Source: Bacteriovorax sp.
GTDB taxonomy: Bacteria; Bdellovibrionota; Bacteriovoracia; Bacteriovoracales; Bacteriovoracaceae
Assembly (NCBI GenBank): GCA_014377485.1
Contig: JACMPM010000020.1
Location: 1 to 64,000, forward strand
Direction: 5' to 3'
DNA length: 64,000 nucleotides
Part shown: piece after piece, positions 26,274-34,237 of the stretch
Position numbering within the stretch: the stretch's first letter is position 1
Layout of the letters: each line of letters starts with the position of its first letter
Program-made: the position numbers and the translations under genes
The notes under the pieces: generated by a model
Database searches by the model: none
Told to the model about the DNA's origin: nothing
What the model saw: the letters and a program-made list of their open reading frames with translations, nothing else

Positions 26274-27267
26274 AGTTTTAATTACAGGAGCTGGCGGCTT
26301 TCTTGGAAGGTATATCGCCCGCGAATTAATTAAAAAAAATTATCAGGTTTTTAGTTTTTCAAGATCTGAGTATTCTCATTTGAGAACTCTCGGTGTCACC
26401 CAACGCCAGGGCGATTTGAAAAATTATGATGATGTTAAAAATGCCTTAGCAGGCATGGATGCCGTTATTCATACTGCTTCTTTAGTTGGTATGTGGGGGC
26501 ATTATAAGGATTTTTATACTACCAATGTGACGGGGACGGAGAATATTTTAAAGGCGATGAAAGAATTGGGAATTAAAAAATTAGTTTATACTAGTACGCC
26601 CAGTGTAGTTTTTGGAAGAGAAAGTTTATGTGGGGTGGATGAGTCGACTCCGTATCCGGGAAGGTATCTTACATATTATGCTTTGACGAAGGCCATAGCT
26701 GAGAGGATGGTTTTGAGGGCCAATGGGGACGATGGTGTCAATGGCCTGTGTGTGGTCGCTTTGCGACCGCACCTGATCTTTGGGCCGGGAGATATGAATA
26801 TAGTCCCACGAGTAATTGAAGCTCAAAAAAAGGGGCGTTTAAAGATTATTGGTGATGGTGAGAATTTAGTTGATGTTCTTTACGTGGAAAATGCAGCGGC
26901 GGCTCACGTAATGGCACTTGAAAAATTGGAATTCAATCACCCTATTGCTGGTCGTGCTTATTTCTTAGGACAGGGACCAGTTAAATTATGGGATTTTACC
27001 AATACGATTTTAAAAAAAGCAGGACTACCGATTGTAACAAAAAAAATGTCTCTTAAAAAAGCTTATGCGATTGGATTTATTATTGAGTCTATTTTAAAAA
27101 TTTTCCGCATCTATAATGTCCATCCACCCATGACAAGATTTGTGGCCTTGCAGCTGGGAAAATCACATTATTTTAGTCATCATAATCTTGAAGTCGACCT
27201 GGGATATCTCCCAATTATTTCCATTGAAGAAGGCATAGACAGATTATTTGCTTCTCACAAATCATAG
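26260..27267 (+). CDS. oleD: OleD, NADPH-dependent 2-alkyl-3-ketoacid reductase
   Basis: 335 residues from the ATG at 26260 (an upstream TTG in frame is not needed). Extended short-chain dehydrogenase: nucleotide motif TGAGGFLG (residues 9-16), TSTPSVVFG with the catalytic Ser/Thr, and YALTK (140-144) as catalytic Tyr-Lys. OleD reduces the OleA product to the 3-hydroxy acid used by OleC. Last gene of the operon; the next gene, on the opposite strand, ends 5 bases away with no obvious terminator. Confidence 0.93.
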   Translation: MKSTKVLITGAGGFLGRYIARELIKKNYQVFSFSRSEYSHLRTLGVTQRQGDLKNYDDVKNALAGMDAVIHTASLVGMWGHYKDFYTTNVTGTENILKAMKELGIKKLVYTSTPSVVFGRESLCGVDESTPYPGRYLTYYALTKAIAERMVLRANGDDGVNGLCVVALRPHLIFGPGDMNIVPRVIEAQKKGRLKIIGDGENLVDVLYVENAAAAHVMALEKLEFNHPIAGRAYFLGQGPVKLWDFTNTILKKAGLPIVTKKMSLKKAYAIGFIIESILKIFRIYNVHPPMTRFVALQLGKSHYFSHHNLEVDLGYLPIISIEEGIDRLFASHKS

Positions 27268-27271
27268 CTAA

Positions 27272-29371
27272 TTACTGATCCACAACAACCGAAGATGGAG
27301 CACGCAGGTTTTCAAGTCGCATATAATGGTCAACGGCGCCTAGGCCCTTGAATGCTCCTTCATGAAAGCTTGTAGTAAAATTGCGACCATCTGGAGTCAT
27401 CGCATCGAAGCTGCCGTAAAAGAAAACATTTTGAACACCAAACAAATTATAGTAATGAACTTTGCTGTTAGAATTGTTAACAATATTATTGGTTAAGTTC
27501 TTTAAAGGCCATAATGGTATTTCTACCCAATCGGCCTTATCTTTAAAGGTCATTTGAGAGAGACAGTCTTTTAAGAATGCACGGGACTTGGCCGCTGAGA
27601 AAATAGCCTTCTTCGCTTGAGATTCACAAGAATTGATTGTATCTGCAGTAATTTTTTCGTGTGAGAGGTCTTTGAAATATTCAATATAATCATTTTGCAA
27701 AGATCGTCGACAGTTATCAAATAGATTTCTAAAATTAAAAAACTTATTTCTTGGGTACTCGTCACATAATCCATTTATATGATCAAAGACTTCTCCCATG
27801 CTTAATGAATTTAAATAGCGAATTCCTTCGGTGTTGACCTGGTATTGCCCGGTTATATTAAAAGGAGCAACGAGATAATCATTTTGAACCATGCCTACAG
27901 CCAATGGATCTATACCAGAGTAGCGTTCAAGAATAAATACTGCGCGGTCACGGTATTTTCTTCCAAATGTACCAGTGCTTTTTTTGGTCGTAAATTCTGC
28001 AATGAAAGTCATAGAGAGTTTTTGTTCATTGTCTTTAATATTTAAATCTTCGTGGTTTTCAAGAAGATTTCTTTCACTGTCATATTCAATAGTGACTTTT
28101 TTACTGTCACTTGCCATTTTGGCAGCACTCGCTTCAGAGTTAGTGATGGCATAAATGACACTTGCAAAAAGTCTTGAGACTAAATCTTCAGTGTACTTAA
28201 CTTTTTCATAATAATGTCTGAAGAAATTTTTTACTCTTCCATCGGTCGTTACTTCTATCTGTTGAGTTTTTGAACTTTTTGATCCACCCAAAAGGAGAAA
28301 ATTGTATTTGTGTTCAATGGTCTGGGCAATTTTCTTTTCTTCTGAAATTATATAAGGACCAAGAATGTTTAAATCCCCTTCGCGGTTCTTAAGTAATTGT
28401 GCAATTTCTTCAACGACTGGATTACCAGGAACCATTTCGCGCAAATTATTTTGATTAAAATTCAAATAGATTTTATAGCTAGAGGCCAGTTCGTAGCTAA
28501 AATCATAAGAAAGAAGAGTAAGTTTTAGAATTTTTAAAAAGTCGGCCTGGATTCCAATAGAAACTCCCGCCATTACCATTTTAGATTTTTCATAAGACAT
28601 ATGAACATCGTCTCCAATCCCGGTAGTACTTGGACTTGAGACAACTTCTACGCGAGACATTTTTTCGAACTTCGCAAGAACTCCGGCCATGGCGGTGATA
28701 CCAGAATAGAGAGGAGCGGAAACCATTCCTCCGGCCTTAACTGAAAGAGAGTCTTCTTTAAAAACCATCTCGTTGGTTTGCATATTAATAATTTTATTAA
28801 ATTGAAGAGCATTAAACGGTAAAAACAATTTTTCCATATGCGTGGTCAGGCCTTCATTATAAGAGTTAGCATAATGAACCCATGTATAAGTTCTTTTAAA
28901 AACTATTCCCGCAAAAGCAGCTAGATTGTTTTGAGATATATCAATAACTTTATGATCAGATAGATTGCTCATTACTTTAGAAGCATCAATAAAAATAGAA
29001 AATGTATCTGTTACTATCCACCGTTTAGCGTCGTATAAATCTGGAGCAAGGTTTCGGTCAGCGCTGATTGAAAAGTCAATGAAGGGTTTTCTATAAGAAA
29101 ATCCAATACTATTAAGGCCTCCGGTTACGGAAGTTGTACTATTTTGAAGTACTCTTGCCGCTTCTCTCTGGCCAATATGATCATATTCCAAATTCATTTC
29201 ATCAAGGATTTGTTGATAAAGATTACTTTTGGAATCTAAGGGACTAACAACATTTAAATAGTTAAAGGCACTACTTGAAGAGTCGTTGGTAGTTTGAGCA
29301 GTAGCACTAGAAAATATTGCTAGCGTGCTTAGAGCGGCGATCGAGCAAAATTTTGTGAATTTTATTTTCAT
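27272..29371 (-). CDS. Large secreted or outer-membrane protein of unknown function between the ole and fab operons
   Basis: 699 residues from the ATG at 29371 (GAGG eight bases upstream; the ATG seven codons earlier has no site). Residues 1-25 form a signal peptide ending ATA-Q. The mature protein alternates beta-rich segments (SIGFSYRKPFIDFSIS, 'FIDASKVMSNLSDHKVIDIS', YEKSKMVMAGVSIGIQ, VKYTEDLVSRLFASVIYA) with a C-terminal Cys-containing domain (CDEYPRNKFF, CRRSLQNDY, SCESQAKK, DCLSQM) that may hold disulfides. No family recognised. It lies exactly between the two facing biosynthetic operons, so a role in placing or exporting the product is conceivable but unsupported. A sigma-28-like promoter candidate lies upstream. 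Confidence 0.55.
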   Translation of the reverse strand: MKIKFTKFCSIAALSTLAIFSSATAQTTNDSSSSAFNYLNVVSPLDSKSNLYQQILDEMNLEYDHIGQREAARVLQNSTTSVTGGLNSIGFSYRKPFIDFSISADRNLAPDLYDAKRWIVTDTFSIFIDASKVMSNLSDHKVIDISQNNLAAFAGIVFKRTYTWVHYANSYNEGLTTHMEKLFLPFNALQFNKIINMQTNEMVFKEDSLSVKAGGMVSAPLYSGITAMAGVLAKFEKMSRVEVVSSPSTTGIGDDVHMSYEKSKMVMAGVSIGIQADFLKILKLTLLSYDFSYELASSYKIYLNFNQNNLREMVPGNPVVEEIAQLLKNREGDLNILGPYIISEEKKIAQTIEHKYNFLLLGGSKSSKTQQIEVTTDGRVKNFFRHYYEKVKYTEDLVSRLFASVIYAITNSEASAAKMASDSKKVTIEYDSERNLLENHEDLNIKDNEQKLSMTFIAEFTTKKSTGTFGRKYRDRAVFILERYSGIDPLAVGMVQNDYLVAPFNITGQYQVNTEGIRYLNSLSMGEVFDHINGLCDEYPRNKFFNFRNLFDNCRRSLQNDYIEYFKDLSHEKITADTINSCESQAKKAIFSAAKSRAFLKDCLSQMTFKDKADWVEIPLWPLKNLTNNIVNNSNSKVHYYNLFGVQNVFFYGSFDAMTPDGRNFTTSFHEGAFKGLGAVDHYMRLENLRAPSSVVVDQ

Positions 29372-29402
29372 ATTGATGCCTCTGAACGCCATTATGACAG
29401 AC

Positions 29403-29430
29403 TCATCGGCTAAACAAAGGCATTACTTGA
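29403..29430 (-). promoter_or_regulatory. Possible sigma-28-like promoter
   Basis: On the minus strand, TCAA (29430-29427), 16-base gap, GCCGATGA (29410-29403), differing from the FliA -10 box GCCGATAA by one base, 32 bases before the start of the 699-residue secreted protein. Weaker than the candidates at 42.7 and 56.5 kb. Confidence 0.35.
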
Positions 29431-29512
29431 CAGTTTCAGTATCGAGAACTTAGCAATAAAACATTCAGAAAATATGCCATAAATATTCCTCACTTCCGTC
29501 CAAGCTGTTAGA

Positions 29513-30340
29513 ATGCTTATTATGAAAGGAACACGTCTTATCGTTTTAATCTTATCAATTCTGCTATTAACCATTAGTAGCGGACTTTTATTTTATAAGA
29601 ATCTTTTTCTGCTTGAATCCATCAGCTCTGGTGGAAAAGTTGATTTCGAAGAACTTCGTTACACTGATCTGCAAATTAATGCCACTGCCGCGATGTTAAG
29701 AAAAAATCTTAGTGCTGATTCAACCATGCTCGAAAATGAAGTGACTCGGCTAAAAGAATTGATGAATATTGTCACTGATGTCAACAAAAGCACACCTGAA
29801 CTAAGTAACTCAATAACTAAAATTCGATTGTATTTTGATAAAAAAATTATTGATTTAAATAATTTTCAAACGGGTTTAAAAGAATTAAAAAAAGCCGTGG
29901 ACTCACTTAACCCTGCCTATAATGAATTAAGTCGAAACAAAATTAAATTCTCGGTTGATAATAGAGATTTTTATCGAGAGTGCGTAGTTGATGCACTTTT
30001 TTACGTTTCGTTATCTAATAATGATAACGAAATTCGCTTATCTGAAGATAAAAAAATTCTTAGTCAAATCCTGGGCTTTGCCAAAGCTCCCAACCCCAAT
30101 GTTCAAAAGTTTAGTGCTTATATCGACATCGTATTAAAACGTACCAAAGAGATTGACCGCTTGACTGAAAATTTTAATAAAGACATCTCAATTAATAATG
30201 AATTGATGATCGTTGGAAAATATTACAAAGAATCTCAAGATTCTAAGGCCCATGATGGTGAAATTTTCCTATCCATGATTTTTGGCGCCATAGTTCTGTA
30301 TTTAATTTCAGTGGTAGTGATTTTGAGAAAACTTACTTAA
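29513..30340 (+). CDS. Membrane-anchored helical ectodomain protein (DAHL-like)
   Basis: 275 residues: a hydrophobic N-terminal helix (residues 8-28), about 215 residues of mostly helical extracytoplasmic region, and a C-terminal helix (FLSMIFGAIVLYLISVVVIL) followed by RKLT. This two-helix frame around an all-helical domain is the layout of DAHL-type sensory ectodomains of hybrid kinases, but here no kinase or other output follows; the protein ends right after the second membrane helix. No strong ribosome site; ATG at 29513 or 29522. It converges on, and overlaps by 4 bases, the FabI-like gene. Confidence 0.55.
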   Translation: MLIMKGTRLIVLILSILLLTISSGLLFYKNLFLLESISSGGKVDFEELRYTDLQINATAAMLRKNLSADSTMLENEVTRLKELMNIVTDVNKSTPELSNSITKIRLYFDKKIIDLNNFQTGLKELKKAVDSLNPAYNELSRNKIKFSVDNRDFYRECVVDALFYVSLSNNDNEIRLSEDKKILSQILGFAKAPNPNVQKFSAYIDIVLKRTKEIDRLTENFNKDISINNELMIVGKYYKESQDSKAHDGEIFLSMIFGAIVLYLISVVVILRKLT

Positions 30341-31134
30341 GAATTCTTAGAATAAGCAGCAACCACCTTTTCATCAAAATAATTTGCGCTCATTCCAGCG
30401 TCCACTAAAACGCCACTTGCATTTATACCGCTTGAGCGAGGACTTAAAAGGAAAACGACAGTATTGGCCACTTCCGATGTATCAAGGGCGTGTCTTCTCA
30501 TCGTAAGTTGTTCAGCGTAGAGATAATTTTCGATATAACCCGGAATTCCTGCCGAAGCAGAAGTCTTTAATGGTCCAGCGCAGACCGCATTGAATCGCAC
30601 CGAGCTAATGCTTGCAAAAGATTTAGCAAGGAATGCTACAGTAGCGTCTAGAGAGGCTTTAATCGGTCCCATATAGCCATAGTTAGTGGCGCGAGTACTT
30701 GAGATCGAAATTGTAACCACAGAAGCATTAGGGTCTAGAATATTTTTTATGGTATTTGAGAGAGCAATTAAGGAAAAAGAAGAAATAGTGCTTGCTTGAA
30801 GATAATCTTGTAATTTAGTTTCGTGAAATGGCTTCATCCCTTCTGAATAGTTGGCAAAAGCAATAGAGTGCAAAAAGCCGTGAAGCTTAACACCATCTGA
30901 TGTTAATAACTCTCCAAATTCTCTAATTTCAGTTTCGCTTTCTACATTGAGAAGATAAATCTTTTTTTCGGGAAAAAGTTTTTCAACTCTCTCTTTTATT
31001 TCTGCGTTTTGAACTGCGAATATTAAATCGGCACCATTTTCTTGCAAAATCTTCGCAGAAAAATAAGCCACTGATTTTTTATTGGCCACACCTGTTATTA
31101 AAAAAGTTTTATTTTCTAAATCGAGAAAGCTCAT
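30337..31134 (-). CDS. Divergent FabI-like enoyl-ACP reductase
   Basis: 265 residues, FabI length. FabI-type cofactor motif 'FLITGVANKKSVAYFSAK', then HSIAFA and the Tyr-x6-Lys active site NYGYMGPIKAS (Tyr152, Lys159). The second Tyr of E. coli FabI (Tyr146) lies in a stretch reading ISISSTRATNY and appears replaced by Ser, with a one-residue gap, so it is a divergent enzyme. Third gene of a fabG-fabZ-fabI operon; AAGGA precedes its ATG. It may reduce, or only partly reduce, enoyl intermediates for the Ole substrate. A housekeeping FabI presumably exists elsewhere. Confidence 0.8.
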   Translation of the reverse strand: MSFLDLENKTFLITGVANKKSVAYFSAKILQENGADLIFAVQNAEIKERVEKLFPEKKIYLLNVESETEIREFGELLTSDGVKLHGFLHSIAFANYSEGMKPFHETKLQDYLQASTISSFSLIALSNTIKNILDPNASVVTISISSTRATNYGYMGPIKASLDATVAFLAKSFASISSVRFNAVCAGPLKTSASAGIPGYIENYLYAEQLTMRRHALDTSEVANTVVFLLSPRSSGINASGVLVDAGMSANYFDEKVVAAYSKNS

Positions 31135-31153
31135 TTATCAATCCTTGAATTTT

Positions 31154-31561
31154 TTAAATACTGGCGACAGCAAATTCGATTACTAAAACAACTTTGCCAT
31201 TGACCCTTGTTGATCCTTTCATATAACTGGCATTGGAAATGCTATCAATTAATTCTACTTCCATTTCTAAAGTATCACCGGGGTGAACCATATTTTTAAA
31301 TTTGGCATTCTGTACTCTGGTGACAACTCCTAAACCTGCACCAGCTTTTCCGGCCATCAATGCAGCTCCTGATTGGAAAAGTGCTTCTTGTAAAAGCACT
31401 CCAGGCATAATGGGGTTTCCTGGAAAATGTCCCTTAAAAAAATCTTCTTCACCCGTAAGTGTCAGAGAAGTTGAAATTTTTTTTTCTTCGAGACCGGTAA
31501 TTTTATCGACAAATAAAAAAGGCGGGCGTTGAGGAATTAAGTCTTTGATGTCTGGAAACAT
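31154..31561 (-). CDS. FabZ-type 3-hydroxyacyl-ACP dehydratase
   Basis: 135 residues, single hotdog fold. Catalytic His45 in GHFPGNPIMPG and Glu59 in LLQEALFQ, the FabZ arrangement. The N-terminal IPQRPPFLFVDK is also typical. It starts two bases after the fabG stop and uses a GGAGG within fabG. In this operon it would dehydrate the FabG product. Lack of the usual long FabZ N-terminal arm and its linkage to a divergent FabI suggest a pathway-specific copy. Confidence 0.88.
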   Translation of the reverse strand: MFPDIKDLIPQRPPFLFVDKITGLEEKKISTSLTLTGEEDFFKGHFPGNPIMPGVLLQEALFQSGAALMAGKAGAGLGVVTRVQNAKFKNMVHPGDTLEMEVELIDSISNASYMKGSTRVNGKVVLVIEFAVASI

Positions 31562-31563
31562 TA

Positions 31564-32301
31564 TTAGAGGCCTCCAGATATTTCAAGACTTGCTCCAGTG
31601 ATATAGCTTGCTTCTTTGCTTGCCAAAAATAAAACAGCAGCGGCCACTTCTGAAACTTTGCCAAAACGTTTCATGGGAACGTCTTTCATATATTCTTTTC
31701 GTTGCTCTTCAGGAAGATCAGCTAAAAGCTCAGTATCGATAAATCCCGGGCAGATATTATTAACAGTGATTCCTCGTTTCGCGACTTCTTTTGATAGAGA
31801 TTTCGAAATAGCAATCTGTCCCGCTTTTGAAGCGGCGTAATTAGCTTGTCCGGGAAGACCAAGAGATCCACCTATTGATGACATATTCACAATTCTTCCA
31901 TAGCGATTTTTCATGAATTGCAAGACTGCATGTTTACTCATTAAAAAAGTCCCAGTGAGATTTGTACTAATAACGTCATTCCAATCGCCAAGTGACATCA
32001 TGGCGGTTACTTGATCTTTTCTGATGCCGGAATTATTTATTAAGATTTCAATTTTTGGATGCGTTGATTCTATTTCGGCAAAGAATTTTATAATAGCGTC
32101 TTCATCTCTGACATCACATTTTCTAATAATAAGTTTGTCACCGTAATGAAGACTCTCCTCTTTGAATTTCATTGCTGCTATATCATTGCCGGCATAAGTC
32201 GCAACAACAGTTGCACCTTCTTTTAAAAAGGCTTCTGCGATTCCTCTGCCAATTCCGCGCGTGCCACCTGTAACTATCGCTGTTTGATTTTCAAACTTCA
32301 T
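31564..32301 (-). CDS. FabG-type 3-ketoacyl-ACP reductase
   Basis: 245 residues from the ATG at 32301. Classical SDR: TGGTRGIGRG cofactor motif (residues 11-20), NNSG, 'IVNMSSIGG' and YAASK with Ser142, Tyr155, Lys159. NPG-type loop VNNICPGFIDTELL. First gene of the fabG-fabZ-fabI operon, pointing towards the Ole operon. Reduces the ketosynthase product on the carrier protein. Confidence 0.88.
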   Translation of the reverse strand: MKFENQTAIVTGGTRGIGRGIAEAFLKEGATVVATYAGNDIAAMKFKEESLHYGDKLIIRKCDVRDEDAIIKFFAEIESTHPKIEILINNSGIRKDQVTAMMSLGDWNDVISTNLTGTFLMSKHAVLQFMKNRYGRIVNMSSIGGSLGLPGQANYAASKAGQIAISKSLSKEVAKRGITVNNICPGFIDTELLADLPEEQRKEYMKDVPMKRFGKVSEVAAAVLFLASKEASYITGASLEISGGL

Positions 32302-32405
32302 AAAATTCAATCCTATCTTTTGGGTAATCAGAGGGAATTCTATAGGCAGATATGGGCTTTGAGAAGATGGAATTGAGCCTTGTATATGAGTTTGTCATGT
32401 GTCAT

Positions 32406-34211
32406 TCATGGTAATTTGACAGCTGCACCGCCTGTCGGTGGATTTATAAAGGCCAAAGAGTTCATTGCATTGACAGCATTTCCTGTTGTTGTTTTCCCCG
32501 ATAAAGAAGCTGTAGGAATACCTCCACCTTTAATTGAATTGGCAACATCAGCGTATGTGTAATTCGGATTATAAGCAAAAATCATTGCAGCCAGACCTGC
32601 TACATGGGGGGATGCCATCGAAGTACCACTAATTGTATTGTAAGTCGTATTGTTTGGAACAAGAGACGTTATTGAAAACAGTGAGAGATTTGCACCTAAA
32701 TCAGTTCTTGTTGCATCTGAAACAAAATTAAATCCGATAGTAGTGCTCGCACTTATGTAAGCACTAATATCACTGCTGTATGGATCCCTGGATCCTCCAC
32801 TTGATCCACTAAAAGCGACCAACCCGATTCCTCCAGGAATTGGATCTCCACTACTAGAGCTTGCTTTTACACTAAAAAAATCTGCTGATTCTTCGGAGTC
32901 TAACATTAAGTAATAATCTAACTTCGCGGCCGTTGCTCCAGTTAAGTTAAATGATTTCCATGCACGGTCATCAGTATTATTTAAATAATTTACCGAGGTA
33001 TGATTATAAGTTGGAGGACTAACTAAACAACTAGTCGGAACACCAAAGTTAAGAGATTTGTAACCCCAACCAGTTGCGGTAGTGCTAGAAAAATTCCATC
33101 CAGAATTCAGGCCATCTGTGGTTGTTGTATGAGTACCAGGCCATGTGCTCACGATATTTGTACCTGGAGCTCCAACATCTACGCTAGTCGTGCCGTAATT
33201 AGAAAAACTTGCCAGTGAAAAATTTTGTGTAAGAGCTGCCACGCAGAGTACGTTTGATTGTGCATAATTGCATGGGTATGAAGGAGTCGATCCGCTATCT
33301 ACATTTTCGTTACTATTTCCGGCCGCGACTACTACCAGTACACCACTTGTTTTAGCATTGGTAATCGCAGTATTAAAGGCAGGATCAAATGTCGATCCAC
33401 CAATACTCATATTAATGACTTTTGCGCCATTTGCTACGGCGAAATCTACGCCTTGAATAATGTTTGAAGTAGTCCCTGATCCGGAAGCATCCATTACTCT
33501 GACGGCCATTATATTTGCTTTCCAACAAACACCTGTAGTGCCTATTCCATTATCACCGACTGCGCCTATAGTGCCGGCAACGTGAGTTCCGTGACCATTC
33601 TTGTCCATGGGATCATTTGTTGATTCGACAAAATTATAACCATGCTTGGGAAAAGAGACGCCTCCATCCCACATATTTGCAGCTAAATCATTATGATTAT
33701 AATTTACGCCAGAATCAACAACTGCAACGATGACCGAACTGCAATCAGTAATTAAACTCCATGCTGATTCAAGTTTCATATCGCTTCCAGAAGTCCCGGG
33801 ATTATTAGTTTCAATTGCAGCATTAGGTCCACCAAGTCCATTATTGCTTACAACTTGTCCGGTATTATGAAGTCCCCACAGTCTTCCATACGCACTATCA
33901 TTAGGAACAGTATTTAAATGATAAATATAATTCGGCTGGGCAAATTCAATGTCGGGATCTTTTTTTAACTCTTCAATGGATTTCAACAAATCAACATTAT
34001 TATTTAAAGTGATATGTGAAAGTCCTTTTGAGCTCAATTTTTTTATTTTAAAGCCACCGCTTTTTGCCATTGATTGTTTTTGAGCTGAGAAAGAAATATA
34101 AGATTTATATTTTACGATAATTTCATTATGAACATATGTTTCTTTTCTAACAACAGAGAAAACTTTGGTTGAAATCGTAATTAAAATTAATCCAAATATT
34201 ATTTTATACAT
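32406..34211 (-). CDS. Secreted subtilisin-family (S8) protease with inserted beta domain
   Basis: 601 residues. Signal peptide 1-19; inhibitor_I9-like propeptide with 'NEIIVKYK' and DPDIEFAQPNYIYHLN (about 25-100). Catalytic Asp166 (VVDSGVNYNH), His207 (NGHGTHVAGT), oxyanion Asn299 (AAGNS) and Ser531 (SGTSMASPH). Between Asn299 and Ser531, about residues 355-525 are an inserted beta-rich domain ('GWNFSSTTATGWGYKSLNFG', 'LDYYLMLDSEESADFFSV') resembling jelly-roll/MAM-like domains, splitting the catalytic fold. Secreted or surface protease, consistent with a predatory or degradative lifestyle. The lipoprotein gene lies 26 bases upstream on the same strand, so cotranscription is possible. Confidence 0.9.
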   Translation of the reverse strand: MYKIIFGLILITISTKVFSVVRKETYVHNEIIVKYKSYISFSAQKQSMAKSGGFKIKKLSSKGLSHITLNNNVDLLKSIEELKKDPDIEFAQPNYIYHLNTVPNDSAYGRLWGLHNTGQVVSNNGLGGPNAAIETNNPGTSGSDMKLESAWSLITDCSSVIVAVVDSGVNYNHNDLAANMWDGGVSFPKHGYNFVESTNDPMDKNGHGTHVAGTIGAVGDNGIGTTGVCWKANIMAVRVMDASGSGTTSNIIQGVDFAVANGAKVINMSIGGSTFDPAFNTAITNAKTSGVLVVVAAGNSNENVDSGSTPSYPCNYAQSNVLCVAALTQNFSLASFSNYGTTSVDVGAPGTNIVSTWPGTHTTTTDGLNSGWNFSSTTATGWGYKSLNFGVPTSCLVSPPTYNHTSVNYLNNTDDRAWKSFNLTGATAAKLDYYLMLDSEESADFFSVKASSSSGDPIPGGIGLVAFSGSSGGSRDPYSSDISAYISASTTIGFNFVSDATRTDLGANLSLFSITSLVPNNTTYNTISGTSMASPHVAGLAAMIFAYNPNYTYADVANSIKGGGIPTASLSGKTTTGNAVNAMNSLAFINPPTGGAAVKLP

Positions 34212-34237
34212 TTACGACTCTCTATTTAAAATAGCAT

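Noticed and set aside
32380-32562. Plus-strand frame at the end of the subtilisin gene
   Set aside because: Shadow of the protease C-terminus; no ribosome site.
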